Shown piece after piece: positions 1 to 7,641 of a DNA stretch of 64,000 nt (position 1 is the stretch's first letter; every line of letters starts with the position of its first letter). The notes beneath the pieces are model-generated. The model searched no databases. It was not told the DNA's origin and was given only the letters and a program-made list of their open reading frames with translations. This DNA is from Actinomycetes bacterium (GTDB lineage: Bacteria > Actinomycetota > Actinomycetes > Mycobacteriales > Mycobacteriaceae), in assembly GCA_023404955.1 (NCBI GenBank), contig JAEXZY010000158.1, positions 24,512 through 88,511 of the forward strand, written 5' to 3'. A program made the position numbers and the translations under genes.

Positions 1-100
1 TGACGGTGTGGATTGGTTGAGCAGACGCAGGAGGGATGCCAGGGACCAGGGCCACCGCCAGACCGGCGGCGACCGCTGCGACTGCACCACGGATGTTCAT
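1..100 (-). CDS. Secreted protein, N-terminal fragment
   Basis: Partial gene leaving the window on the left; only about 33 residues are visible. They start at ATG 100-98 and form a Sec-type signal peptide: one Arg near the N-terminus, an Ala/Val/Leu-rich core, and a likely signal peptidase site after Ala-Ser-Ala followed by Gln-Pro. The mature domain is outside the window, so no function can be given. The ATG directly follows tRNA-Phe on the same strand and shares its A with the encoded CCA end. The gene is therefore either read through from the tRNA operon or starts slightly further in. Confidence 0.55.
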   Translation of the reverse strand, partial: MNIRGAVAAVAAGLAVALVPGIPPASAQPIHTV

Positions 101-102
101 GG

Positions 103-176
103 TGGCCAGGGCCGGGATCGAACCGGCGACCTTCCGCTTTTCAGGCGGACGCTCGTACCAACTGAGCTACCTGGCC
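103..176 (-). tRNA. tRNA-Phe (GAA)
   Basis: Cloverleaf with 7-bp acceptor stem GGCCAGG/CCTGGCC, GGTTCGATCC T-arm and anticodon loop CTGAAAA giving GAA. The discriminator is A103. The next bases on the minus strand, 102-100, read CCA, so the end is genome-encoded. Last gene of a Glu-Asp-Phe tRNA operon. Confidence 0.97.
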
Positions 177-217
177 GGAAGGCCACCGACTCACGTCGAC
201 GAACCTCGCCAATATGG

Positions 218-291
218 CGACCCTGACGGGACTCGAACCCGCGACCTCCGCCGTGACAGGGCGGCGCGCTAACCAACTGCGCCACAGGGCC
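218..291 (-). tRNA. tRNA-Asp (GTC)
   Basis: Cloverleaf with acceptor GGCCCTG/CAGGGTC (one G-U pair), anticodon loop CTGTCAC giving GTC, and discriminator G218 as usual for tRNA-Asp. CCA is encoded at 217-215. Middle gene of the minus-strand tRNA operon, 41 nt from tRNA-Phe. Confidence 0.97.
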
Positions 292-324
292 TTGCTGTGC
301 AACCCGACCAACTCGCGTTGCGCG

Positions 325-397
325 TACCCCCAACGGGATTCGAACCCGTGCTACCGCCGTGAAAGGGCGGCGTCCTAGGCCACTAGACGATGGGGGC
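325..397 (-). tRNA. tRNA-Glu (TTC)
   Basis: Cloverleaf with acceptor GCCCCCA/TGGGGGT, anticodon loop CTTTCAC giving TTC, and discriminator A325. CCA is not encoded. First gene of the Glu-Asp-Phe operon, 33 nt before tRNA-Asp. Confidence 0.97.
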
Positions 398-450
398 CAA
401 GTCCGAATTCCTCCGGGGTACTCACAACCGAATTCGTTGGGAGCTTCGAT

Positions 451-480
451 AGCTTAGGGTACCGGCACCCGAATCCTCAA
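451..480 (-). promoter_or_regulatory. Candidate promoter of the Glu-Asp-Phe tRNA operon
   Basis: On the minus strand, TTGAGG (480-475) and TAAGCT (456-451) are 18 bp apart. Transcription would begin near 444, about 47 nt before tRNA-Glu. Confidence 0.5.
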
Positions 481-496
481 ACGGCCACCCCCGCAG

Positions 497-502
497 TATC
501 CT
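497..502 (+). promoter_or_regulatory. Candidate -10 box of tRNA-Lys
   Basis: TATCCT fits the mycobacterial TANNNT -10 pattern and lies 20 nt before the tRNA-Lys 5' end. No clear -35 element is seen. Confidence 0.4.
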
Positions 503-522
503 TTTGCAGGCACACACGCCAC

Positions 523-595
523 GCCCCTATAGCTCAGTCGGTAGAGCTACGGACTTTTAATCCGCAGGTCCCAGGTTCGAGCCCTGGTGGGGGCA
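523..595 (+). tRNA. tRNA-Lys (TTT)
   Basis: Cloverleaf with acceptor GCCCCTA/TGGGGGC, anticodon loop CTTTTAA giving TTT, and discriminator A595. CCA is encoded at 596-598. Divergent from the Glu-Asp-Phe operon. Confidence 0.97.
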
Positions 596-610
596 CCAGG
601 AAAACACAGT

Positions 611-1663
611 TCACGGCCGCGCCTCGAAAATCAGGTTGAACGGCGTCTCGGTTGCCCGGCGGAACCGCCCGAAGCCGCCTTCGTCGACCATGACGGCCTT
701 CAGCCGCTGCTCACCGGCCTGAGCTCCCAGAGCCGGGCCCCGCCGCGCAAGCGACACCGGCACGCAGATCAACGACGAGGCCGCGTAGAACAACCGTCCG
801 ACGGGGTTCAGGTTGTCGGCGACGGAATCGTTGGCGAACGGCTCGACCAGCAGGCAATGGCCGTCGGGCTTGAGGGCAGCGCGTGCATGGCGTGCGGCGC
901 CGGCCGGGTCCGCCATGTCGTGCAAGCAGTCGAAGAACGCGATGAGGTCATAGTCGCCGCGCGCGTAGGACGTGGCGTCGGCGACCTCGAAGGTGACGTT
1001 CTCCACACCCGACGCAGCCGCCCGCTCGCGGGCGGTCTCGATCGACGGGGCGTGGTAGTCGATTCCGACGAACTCCGACGCGGGGAACGCTTGGGCCAGA
1101 AGCACCGTGCTGGCGCCGTGGCCACAGCCGACGTCAGCGGCGCGGCCGCCTGCAGTGAGCTTGTCGACGACACCGTCCATGGCGGGCAGCCAAGACGACA
1201 GCAGATTGGCGCGATAGCCCGCGCGGAAGAAGCGTTCGGTGCCGTCGAAGAGGCAGGGGTGGTGTTCGCCCCATTCCATGCCCTCGCCGGTGCGGAAGTT
1301 CTCTACCGCACGATCGCGGACCGCGAACAGGTCACGCACGATCTGGTAGGCGCCCGGCAGGTCGACGGGACCGTTTGGGTCGGCCAAGCACGCCGCCTGT
1401 TCCTCGCTCAGGTGGTACGTGTCGCCGGCCTCATCCCATTCGACGTAACCGCTCGCCGCCTGATTGGCGAGCCACTCGCGGACGTAGCGCGGGTTGGTGC
1501 CGGTTAGGTCGGCCAGTTCATCGGCCGAGAGCGGTTGGCCCGCAAGCGCGGAGTAGAGGCCGAGCTCGTCGCCGATCGACACGAGCACGGCGCTCGCGGC
1601 AGCACCCAGATCACCGACCGCCTTGCCGAGGAACATGTCGAGTCTGTCTTCAGAGGTCGTCAT
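611..1663 (-). CDS. Class I SAM-dependent methyltransferase
   Basis: A 350-residue cytosolic methyltransferase of unknown substrate. Residues about 20-90 form a winged-helix-like N-terminal domain, as in O-methyltransferase-type enzymes and their regulator-like relatives. The SAM-binding glycine motif DVGCGHGAS is at 177-185, the acidic end of strand 2 (IDYHAP) near 201, and the post-I motif with FFDCLHDM near 245. GAGAGGAG upstream of ATG 1663 is a good ribosome binding site, and TACCGT (minus strand, 1696-1691) is a candidate -10. It reads toward the tRNA-Lys gene and stops 13 nt beyond it. The class is clear; the reaction is not. Confidence 0.85.
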   Translation of the reverse strand: MTTSEDRLDMFLGKAVGDLGAAASAVLVSIGDELGLYSALAGQPLSADELADLTGTNPRYVREWLANQAASGYVEWDEAGDTYHLSEEQAACLADPNGPVDLPGAYQIVRDLFAVRDRAVENFRTGEGMEWGEHHPCLFDGTERFFRAGYRANLLSSWLPAMDGVVDKLTAGGRAADVGCGHGASTVLLAQAFPASEFVGIDYHAPSIETARERAAASGVENVTFEVADATSYARGDYDLIAFFDCLHDMADPAGAARHARAALKPDGHCLLVEPFANDSVADNLNPVGRLFYAASSLICVPVSLARRGPALGAQAGEQRLKAVMVDEGGFGRFRRATETPFNLIFEARP

Positions 1664-1762
1664 CGCATGCTCCTCTCACGGCGTGATCCAACGGTAGACC
1701 GCGTGCGGGCAGGGGGCGGTGCCTTTGAGACGCACCGAATGAATCCAGCTTCAGGGGGCCGT

Positions 1763-2674
1763 CTAGACCGCGACGAGCACTGCGGCAAGCACCAGAACCG
1801 CCAGCACCGCCGCCACCCCCGCGAGCACGGCGACGGTGCGCTGCGGCAACCCACCTGCCGCGACAGCCTCGCCGTCCAGGCAGGCACGCATCTGCCCGGC
1901 CGTCGCAAAGCGCCACCGCGGATCCGGCGACATCGCGCGCTCCACGGTGGCCACCAAGGCCGGATCGAGGTCGGGGCGCAGCACTGACAGCGGCGTCACC
2001 GCGCCGGCTGCGATGGCATCGGCGAGCCCGGTCAGCGTCTCCTGGGGATAGGCCCGACGGCCGGTGAGCGCCTCGTAGGCCACCACGCCGAGCGCGTAGA
2101 GGTCGTCGCTGGGGACCGCGGGCCGGCCGGCGATCCGGTCGGCCGGCAGGTAAGCCATCGTCCCGAAGACCCGGTTGGTCAGCGTCTGCGGTGTGTCCGC
2201 ACTCTTGGCCACCCCGAAGTCGGCGACCTTCACGGTGCCGAACCAGGTGTAGAGAAGATTGGCCGGCTTGATGTCGCGGTGCAGCACCCCGCGGCGGTGG
2301 GCGGCGCTGAGCGCGTCCAGGACGTCGCGGACGATGCCTCGGATGTGTTGCGCGGGCATCGGGCCGCCGCGGGCCAGTGCATCGGCCACGCTTCGCCCCG
2401 GCAGGCGTTCGAGCACGATGTAGTGCCGGCCGCGATGTATGCCGGTGTCGTGGACGGCCACGACGTGGGGGTGGGCGACGACGGCCGCGGCCCGGGCCTC
2501 GGTGGCGAAGCGGCGGCGGGTGTCGGGCTGCACGCTCACCGACGGATACAGGAGTTTGACAGCTACGGGACGACCCAGCCGTAGGTCCCAGGCATCACGC
2601 ACCTCGGCCATCCCGCCACAGCCCAGGATGCCCCGCAGCTCGTAGCGACCGCCCAGAACCTCCGGCGCGTGCAT
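1763..2674 (-). CDS. Membrane-anchored Ser/Thr protein kinase without extracellular domain
   Basis: A 303-residue Hanks-type kinase. The glycine loop GILGCGGMAEV covers about 15-25, the ATP-binding Lys is VAVK40, the catalytic loop HRDIKPAN is at 132-139 with Asp134, the DFG motif is at 152-154 and the GTMAYLPADR segment at 171-180. After the kinase domain a short linker leads to one hydrophobic helix of about 22 residues that ends the protein. So there is no sensor, PASTA or other outside domain, unlike PknB or PknD. Start ATG 2674 is preferred over upstream codons because the kinase fold begins within ten residues and TAGCTT lies 7 nt before it. Substrates cannot be inferred. Confidence 0.9.
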   Translation of the reverse strand: MHAPEVLGGRYELRGILGCGGMAEVRDAWDLRLGRPVAVKLLYPSVSVQPDTRRRFATEARAAAVVAHPHVVAVHDTGIHRGRHYIVLERLPGRSVADALARGGPMPAQHIRGIVRDVLDALSAAHRRGVLHRDIKPANLLYTWFGTVKVADFGVAKSADTPQTLTNRVFGTMAYLPADRIAGRPAVPSDDLYALGVVAYEALTGRRAYPQETLTGLADAIAAGAVTPLSVLRPDLDPALVATVERAMSPDPRWRFATAGQMRACLDGEAVAAGGLPQRTVAVLAGVAAVLAVLVLAAVLVAV

Positions 2675-2681
2675 GCCTGTC

Positions 2682-2687
2682 AAGCTA
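2682..2687 (-). promoter_or_regulatory. Leaderless -10 of the kinase gene
   Basis: Minus-strand TAGCTT ends 7 nt before ATG 2674, which puts the transcript start at or next to the ATG. Confidence 0.45.
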
Positions 2688-2736
2688 GCCGGTTCGACGC
2701 CATCGCAAACCTGACGCGGCCGCAGCGAGCCCCTCG

Positions 2737-2742
2737 TAGGAT
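2737..2742 (+). promoter_or_regulatory. Near-leaderless -10 of the 108-residue membrane protein
   Basis: TAGGAT ends 5 nt before GTG 2748 and 8 nt before ATG 2751. This favours ATG 2751 as the initiator of a leaderless message. Confidence 0.4.
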
Positions 2743-2747
2743 CGGCA

Positions 2748-3074
2748 GTGATGCTCACCCAACCATCCCAGCGCCCCTGGCACCGGCGCCATCCCGTGCT
2801 CACGGCGACGGCTGCCGCGGTGGCGCTCTGGTGGTTGTGGCTGGGGTGGTACACCGCGGTGATTCTCGTCATCGCCTCGGCTGTCGTCCTCGCGGTGCGT
2901 CGCCGCAGACGGGCGGCCGTCATCCGAGATGCCGGGTTGCGCGCCCGCGCCGACTACGAACACCAGCTGACGCTGGCCGGCGACCCGCACGGCATCTACG
3001 GCCGCTTCCCCCCGGTCACTTGGCAGGCCGGGCCCCACGTCACGCAGGTCCGGTCAACCCCACCCCGATGGTGA
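2748..3074 (+). CDS. Small membrane protein, unknown function
   Basis: A 108-residue protein. A basic N-terminus is followed by two closely spaced hydrophobic helices at about residues 16-48, a basic RRRRR stop-transfer patch, and a soluble tail with HGIYGRFPPVTW. I recognise no family with a known function. Start is GTG 2748 or, more likely, ATG 2751. Divergent from the kinase gene across 73 bp. Its last 35 bp overlap the 3' end of the convergent YkuD-fold gene. Confidence 0.65.
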   Translation: MMLTQPSQRPWHRRHPVLTATAAAVALWWLWLGWYTAVILVIASAVVLAVRRRRRAAVIRDAGLRARADYEHQLTLAGDPHGIYGRFPPVTWQAGPHVTQVRSTPPRW

Positions 3075-3690
3075 TCTCCGGCTGCTGCGCCGGGTCCAGC
3101 CATTGCAGCACCGACCGCATCTGATCCCGGCCGATCGCGACGCAACCCCATGTCGGCTCGCCGTCGGTGACGTGCAGGAAGATGCCCGCGGAGCGGCCCG
3201 GTACCCGCTGCGGGTTGTGGTCGATCAGCACCGCGTAGTCGTAGATCACCCCGGAGTCGTAGAGGTTCTCCGCGTCCTCGGAGTCGATCTCGGCGGCGTG
3301 CACGTGGGTGTTGTAGGTGGGCGAGTCGACGTCCTCGTCCCACCAGTCCTCGTCGGTCGCCACGAAGTACGGCATGCGGGTGCCCGGGTTCTCGCTACGA
3401 CCGAACGCCTGGCCCAGCGGGAACGTGCCCACCGGGGTGCGGAACACGTCGTCGGCTGGGGCGCCGACACCGAGCTGTCCGAGGTCCGCCGGCGTGGGGC
3501 CCAGCACCACGTGCCAGCGGCCGTCGACACGCTCATAGGTCGTCAGTTCCCCGACGGGCGAGTCCGGTTCCGGCGCACTGACCACGATGCGTTGCGCCGG
3601 CGTCGCACCACCTGGTTCGGCGGCGGCAGTGCCGACGGGGCCGGCCGCCAGCATCATCAGCAGTGGCGCGACGGTCAGCTTGCCCAGCAC
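3040..3690 (-). CDS. Exported YkuD-fold (L,D-transpeptidase-like) protein
   Basis: A 216-residue exported protein. Residues 1-24 are a signal peptide with AAA-type cleavage. The rest matches the YkuD catalytic fold, with His173 in IFLHVTDG and the Cys-containing TWGCVAIG (Cys183), the expected His/Cys pair of the H-x(n)-SHGC signature with SH replaced by TW. It resembles mycobacterial single-domain exported YkuD proteins such as Rv0309 rather than the Ldt enzymes with Ig domains, being short and without those domains. Peptidoglycan cross-linking is possible but not shown. It converges on the small membrane protein gene with a 35-bp overlap. Confidence 0.75.
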   Translation of the reverse strand: MLGKLTVAPLLMMLAAGPVGTAAAEPGGATPAQRIVVSAPEPDSPVGELTTYERVDGRWHVVLGPTPADLGQLGVGAPADDVFRTPVGTFPLGQAFGRSENPGTRMPYFVATDEDWWDEDVDSPTYNTHVHAAEIDSEDAENLYDSGVIYDYAVLIDHNPQRVPGRSAGIFLHVTDGEPTWGCVAIGRDQMRSVLQWLDPAQQPEITIGVGLTGPA

Positions 3691-3711
3691 ATCGTCGAAC
3701 GTACGCGCGCC

Positions 3712-4725
3712 TCAGATCTTCGGGCAGTAGAAGTGTGGGTCGTTGCGGTACTCGACCGGCGGCAGGTTGCGCGCCGGGGTCTCCACGAGCGGCGCGTCGG
3801 CAGGCAGGCGGCCGTGCGCCCGGTCCCATGCCGAGCGTTTGCGCGGGTGCATCAGCATCCGCCGGGGCATCAGCCGGGTGGTGAGGTAGACCGCCTGACC
3901 GAAGAGGGTGTGCAGGCGCTCCTGCCGGGGTGACCAGGAGTACCCCATCAGTTCGCGCACCGGCGGGTCGTAGAGACCGACCGTCGCGAAGTTGAAGAAC
4001 CGCTGCATCGCGGCGATGTTGAGTCGCCACAGCCAGTCCGGCAGCCAGTCGAGTGACGGATGCTTGGGCATCGTCGAGAGGTCCATGACCTCGCGTGCGG
4101 CCCAATTGTTCTCGAGCACGTCGCGGCACATGTGGTCCCAGTACCGTTCGAAGTCCTCCCAGCTGGCGGGCACCGGTCGCATGCTCATCCCGTACATGCG
4201 GTACCACGTGACGTGCTCGTCGAAGAGTTGGCGCTTCTGCGAGTCGGTCAGCCCGCCACCGACCCATTCGGCCGCCAGCAGCGTGGACTTGAAGAAGGTG
4301 GCGTGCGCCCAGTAGAAGACGTCGGGATTGAGCGCGCTGTACCGCCGGCCCTGGTCGTCGACGCCCTTGATGCCGATGTGGTAGTCGCGGACCTGGGCTC
4401 CGGTGCGCGGCGCCCGGTCGCCGTCGAACACCACGCCGCCGATGGGGTAGACCGACCGGAACAGCCGGGGCATCCGCTCGAGGAAGAAGATCGAGTGCTG
4501 TTGCACCGCGGCGCCGAGTTGCGGGTGCATGTTCTGCATCGAACCCGCCCACGGGCCCTGCAGCATGCCGGTCCACTGTCCGAAGTACTTCCACGTCAGC
4601 GAGTCGGGACCCAGCGCGGCAGGCACGTCGTCGTAGCCGCCGGTCACCGGGCAGCCGGCGCCGACCGGCGCATCGGTGCCGGACTCGCTGGTCACCGGGC
4701 ATGTGGCGGACGTATCTTGAGTCAC
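3712..4725 (-). CDS. DUF2236 / MpaB-family oxygenase-like protein
   Basis: About 337 residues from GTG 4725 (350 if started at 4764). It belongs to the MpaB/latex-clearing-protein fold (DUF2236), a family of haem-dependent oxygenases, with no signal peptide or membrane helix. I place the start at GTG 4725 because a 16-bp palindrome occupies the upstream 4747-4762, which the longer reading would put in the coding region. It is the positional counterpart of M. tuberculosis Rv0826, next to a divergent TetR gene and then desA1. The divergent TetR is the likely regulator. Substrate unknown. Confidence 0.75.
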   Translation of the reverse strand: MTQDTSATCPVTSESGTDAPVGAGCPVTGGYDDVPAALGPDSLTWKYFGQWTGMLQGPWAGSMQNMHPQLGAAVQQHSIFFLERMPRLFRSVYPIGGVVFDGDRAPRTGAQVRDYHIGIKGVDDQGRRYSALNPDVFYWAHATFFKSTLLAAEWVGGGLTDSQKRQLFDEHVTWYRMYGMSMRPVPASWEDFERYWDHMCRDVLENNWAAREVMDLSTMPKHPSLDWLPDWLWRLNIAAMQRFFNFATVGLYDPPVRELMGYSWSPRQERLHTLFGQAVYLTTRLMPRRMLMHPRKRSAWDRAHGRLPADAPLVETPARNLPPVEYRNDPHFYCPKI

Positions 4726-4746
4726 TGTTCGCGCTACCCCAATTCT

Positions 4747-4762
4747 GACTACATGCGTTGTC
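4747..4762. promoter_or_regulatory. Candidate TetR operator between divergent genes
   Basis: Imperfect palindrome GACTAC-ATGC-GTTGTC with five of six arm bases matching. It lies between GTG 4725 (minus) and GTG 4784 (plus), with a minus-strand TTGACA at 4765-4760 overlapping one arm. Confidence 0.5.
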
Positions 4763-4783
4763 AAAACGGAGTCTAGGAGGACT

Positions 4784-5365
4784 GTGTCGTCCGGTCAACG
4801 ACGGGGCAGGTGGTCCGGAGTCCCCGTGCGGGACCGCCCGGCCCTGCGCCGCGACGATCTGATCACCGCCGGCATCGAGCTGCTGGGTAGCCCGGGTGGC
4901 CCCGCTCTGACGGTGCGTGCCGCATGCCGCGCCGCGGGACTGACCGAGCGCTACTTCTACGAGAGCTTCACCGACCGCGACGACTACGTCGCCGCGATCT
5001 ACGACGAGGTGGGCAGCGCGGCGATGGCGTCTCTGGCGCAGTCGGAGAGCATGCGGGACGCGGTCGAGCGGTTCGTCGCGATGATGGTCGACGATCCGGC
5101 GCGCGGCCGCCTCCTGCTGCTCGCGCCCGAGGCCGAGCCGGTACTCGCCCGCTCGGGTGCACGCTGGATGCCGAATTTCATCGAGCTGCTGCAGCACAAC
5201 CTGACCCGTATCACCGACCCCACCACCCAGGCCATGGTTGCCACCGGGCTCATCGGGGCACTCACTGCACTGTTCACCGCGTACCTGGACGGTCGGCTCT
5301 CCGCCACCCGGGAGCAGTTCATCGACCACTGCGCCGAGCTGCTGCTGCACGGCGCCTCGCGCTGA
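4784..5365 (+). CDS. TetR-family transcriptional regulator
   Basis: A 193-residue regulator. The N-terminal helix-turn-helix covers about residues 22-70: TVRAACRAAGLTERYFYESF is the recognition unit, with the typical Tyr-Phe-Tyr-x-x-Phe ending. The C-terminal part is an all-helical ligand domain with no recognisable specificity. AGGAGG at 4775-4780 lies only 3 nt before GTG 4784, shorter than usual, but no better in-frame start is nearby. It is divergent from the DUF2236 oxygenase gene, so it probably controls that gene and itself through the palindrome at 4747-4762. Corresponds in position to Rv0825c. Confidence 0.85.
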   Translation: MSSGQRRGRWSGVPVRDRPALRRDDLITAGIELLGSPGGPALTVRAACRAAGLTERYFYESFTDRDDYVAAIYDEVGSAAMASLAQSESMRDAVERFVAMMVDDPARGRLLLLAPEAEPVLARSGARWMPNFIELLQHNLTRITDPTTQAMVATGLIGALTALFTAYLDGRLSATREQFIDHCAELLLHGASR

Positions 5366-5405
5366 ACCGGCGCCCCCGAGCGGGTGTGACGTCCGGCGCG
5401 GCTAC

Positions 5406-5435
5406 TTGAATGTCACCGGCATACACAGATATATT
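5406..5435 (+). promoter_or_regulatory. Promoter of desA1
   Basis: TTGAAT (5406-5411) and TATATT (5430-5435) are 18 bp apart; transcription would begin near 5442, 29 nt before the ATG. The octamer ACAGATAT occurs at 5425-5432, overlapping the -10, and again at 5453-5460 next to the ribosome binding site. These are possible regulator contacts. Confidence 0.6.
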
Positions 5436-5470
5436 GAGTGCAACTACGAGGTACAGATATCGGAGGTGTC

Positions 5471-6478
5471 ATGGCCAAGGATCTGACTGATCTGCAGCTG
5501 CTGACCGAACTGGAGCCCGTCGTCGAGCCCCTGGTCAACCGGCACATGAAGATGAAGAAGGACTGGAATCCCCACGACTTCATCCCGTGGAAGGACGGCA
5601 AGAACTACTACGCGCTCGGCGGCCAGGACTGGGACATCGAGCAGTCGAAGCTCTCGGAAGTGGCGCGGGTCGCGATGCTGACGAACCTGCTCACCGAGGA
5701 CAACCTGCCGTCGTATCACCGCGAGATCGCGATGAACTTCAGCATGGACGGGCCGTGGGGCTTCTGGGTCAACCGGTGGACCGCCGAGGAGAACCGTCAC
5801 GGCATCGCGCTGCGCGACTACCTCGTCGTCACCCGCAACGTCGACCCCGTCGAACTTGAGATGCTGCGCGTCGAGCAGATGACCCGCGGCTTCTCCCCCG
5901 GCCAGAACCAGCAGGGCGGCCTCGAACTGTTCGCCGAGAGCCTGTTCGACTCGGTGATCTACGTGACGTTCCAGGAACTCGCCACGCGCGTCTCGCACCG
6001 CAACACCGGTAAGGCATGCGACGACCCGATCGCCGACCAGCTGCTGCAGCGCGTCTCCGCCGACGAGAACCTGCACATGATCTTCTACCGGGACGTCTCC
6101 GAGGCCGGCTTCGAAATCGCGCCCGACCAGGCGATGAAGTCGCTGCACAAGGTGCTGCGCAACTTCAAGATGCCCGGATACACGATCCCCGACTTCCGGC
6201 GGCGCGCGGTCACCATCGCCTCCGGCGGTGTCTACGATCCGCGCATTCACCTCGAGGACATCGTGATGCCGGTGCTCAAGAAGTGGCGGATCTTCGAGCG
6301 CGAGGACTTCAACGGCGAGAGCGCCAAGATGCGCGATGACCTCGGCCTGCTGGTCGAGGAGCTGCAGGAGGCCGTCGACAAGTTCGAGGTCGCCAAGCAG
6401 CGCCGCGAGGAGCGGCTGCGTCAGATGGCAGAGAAGAAGGCCGCCAAGAACCAGCTGGTGGGAACATCGACGTCGTAA
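5471..6478 (+). CDS. desA1: Acyl-ACP desaturase DesA1
   Basis: A 335-residue soluble di-iron desaturase acting on acyl-ACP during mycolic acid synthesis (family knowledge). The iron ligands are visible: EENRH at 106-110 and DENLH at 198-202, with FQELATRVSH near 167-176 and Glu159. The C-terminus is a charged, probably helical tail rich in Glu, Arg and Lys. Start ATG 5471 follows CGGAGG at 5461-5466. Known mycobacterial desA1 genes are controlled by the TetR-type MadR; the repeated octamer in this promoter is a candidate site but not a demonstrated one. The stop codon abuts the dihydrouridine synthase gene. Confidence 0.95.
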   Translation: MAKDLTDLQLLTELEPVVEPLVNRHMKMKKDWNPHDFIPWKDGKNYYALGGQDWDIEQSKLSEVARVAMLTNLLTEDNLPSYHREIAMNFSMDGPWGFWVNRWTAEENRHGIALRDYLVVTRNVDPVELEMLRVEQMTRGFSPGQNQQGGLELFAESLFDSVIYVTFQELATRVSHRNTGKACDDPIADQLLQRVSADENLHMIFYRDVSEAGFEIAPDQAMKSLHKVLRNFKMPGYTIPDFRRRAVTIASGGVYDPRIHLEDIVMPVLKKWRIFEREDFNGESAKMRDDLGLLVEELQEAVDKFEVAKQRREERLRQMAEKKAAKNQLVGTSTS

Positions 6479-7641
6479 GCCCCGACACCCGGACGGCCCG
6501 ACCCGCGCTGCGGATCGGGCCGTTCGAGCTTGCCAGCCCCGTCGTCCTCGCGCCGATGGCCGGTGTCACCAACGTCGCCTTCCGCACCCTGTGCCGTGAA
6601 CTGGAACTCGCCCGTGCCGGCACCGTCAGTGGTCTCTACGTCTGCGAGATGGTGACCGCGCGCGCATTGGTCGAGCGGCACCCGGTCACGATGCACATGA
6701 CCACCTTCGCGCCCGAGGAATCTCCCAGGTCACTGCAGCTCTACACCGTCGACCCCGTCAACACCTACGCGGCCGCCAAGATGATCGTCGACGAGAACCT
6801 GGCCGACCACATCGACATGAACTTCGGCTGCCCGGTGCCCAAGGTGACCCGCCGCGGCGGAGGCGCCGCCCTGCCCTACAAGCGCCGCCTGTTCGGCCAG
6901 ATCGTCGCGGCCGCGGTCAAGGCGACCGAGGGCACCGAGATCCCGGTCACCGTCAAGTTCCGCATCGGCATCGACGACGAGCACCACACCCACCTCGACG
7001 CCGGGCGGATCGCCGCCGAGGAGGGCGCTGCCGCGGTCGCGTTGCACGCCCGCACGGCCGCGCAGCGGTACTCGGGGACCGCGGACTGGGAGCAGATCGC
7101 CGCGCTCAAAGCGCACGTCACCGGGATTCCGGTGCTCGGAAACGGTGATATCTTCGACGCTCGAGACGCGCTGGCCATGATGGCCGCGACGGGCTGCGAC
7201 GGTGTCGTGATCGGCCGGGGCTGCCTGGGACGGCCGTGGCTGTTCGCCGAGTTGTCCGCCGCCTTCCACGGCGAGACGCCGGCCACCCCGCCCACGCTGG
7301 GCGAGGTGGCGTCCATCATTCGTCGACACGGCGAGCTGCTCGCTGCGCACTTCGGAGAGGACAAAGGGATGCGCGACATGCGCAAACACGTGGCCTGGTA
7401 CCTGCACGGCTTTCCGGCCGGAGCGGATCTACGCCGGTCATTGGCGCTGGTCAAGACCATCTCCGAGCTCGATGACCTACTGGGCGAGCTCGACGCCGAC
7501 GTGCCGTTCCCGGACGCTGCCAACGGTCCGCGCGGGCGCCAGGGTTCCGCCGCGTCGGTGTCCCTGCCGGAGAACTGGCTCGACGACCCCGACGACTGTG
7601 CGGTGCCGGTCGGCGCCGACGTGATGCACTCGGGCGGCTGA
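6475..7641 (+). CDS. tRNA-dihydrouridine synthase (start codon abnormal)
   Basis: FMN-dependent TIM-barrel enzyme of the Dus/NifR3 family, which reduces uridine in tRNA D-loops. Visible are the first-strand and FMN motif APMAGVTN, the catalytic Cys in MNFGCPVPK, TVKFRIG, and the phosphate-binding GNGDI and GVVIGRG segments. The conserved strand before APMAGVTN lies upstream of ATG 6556, so that ATG is not the true start, yet there is no in-frame ATG, GTG or TTG between 6421 and 6556. Codon 6475 is GTA, overlapping the desA1 stop as GTAA, where a GTGA overlap would be expected. CTG 6508 and ATC 6466 are other candidates. From 6475 the product would be about 388 residues. Corresponds to Rv0823c. 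Confidence 0.85.
   Translation, partial: VSPDTRTARPALRIGPFELASPVVLAPMAGVTNVAFRTLCRELELARAGTVSGLYVCEMVTARALVERHPVTMHMTTFAPEESPRSLQLYTVDPVNTYAAAKMIVDENLADHIDMNFGCPVPKVTRRGGGAALPYKRRLFGQIVAAAVKATEGTEIPVTVKFRIGIDDEHHTHLDAGRIAAEEGAAAVALHARTAAQRYSGTADWEQIAALKAHVTGIPVLGNGDIFDARDALAMMAATGCDGVVIGRGCLGRPWLFAELSAAFHGETPATPPTLGEVASIIRRHGELLAAHFGEDKGMRDMRKHVAWYLHGFPAGADLRRSLALVKTISELDDLLGELDADVPFPDAANGPRGRQGSAASVSLPENWLDDPDDCAVPVGADVMHSGG

Noticed and set aside
8..333. Short open frames over the tRNA cluster
   Set aside because: They translate tRNA sequence; the tRNA structures explain the region fully.
3533..5350. 605-codon minus frame across the DUF2236 and TetR genes
   Set aside because: Covers two convincingly assigned genes and translates to low-complexity Arg-rich sequence.
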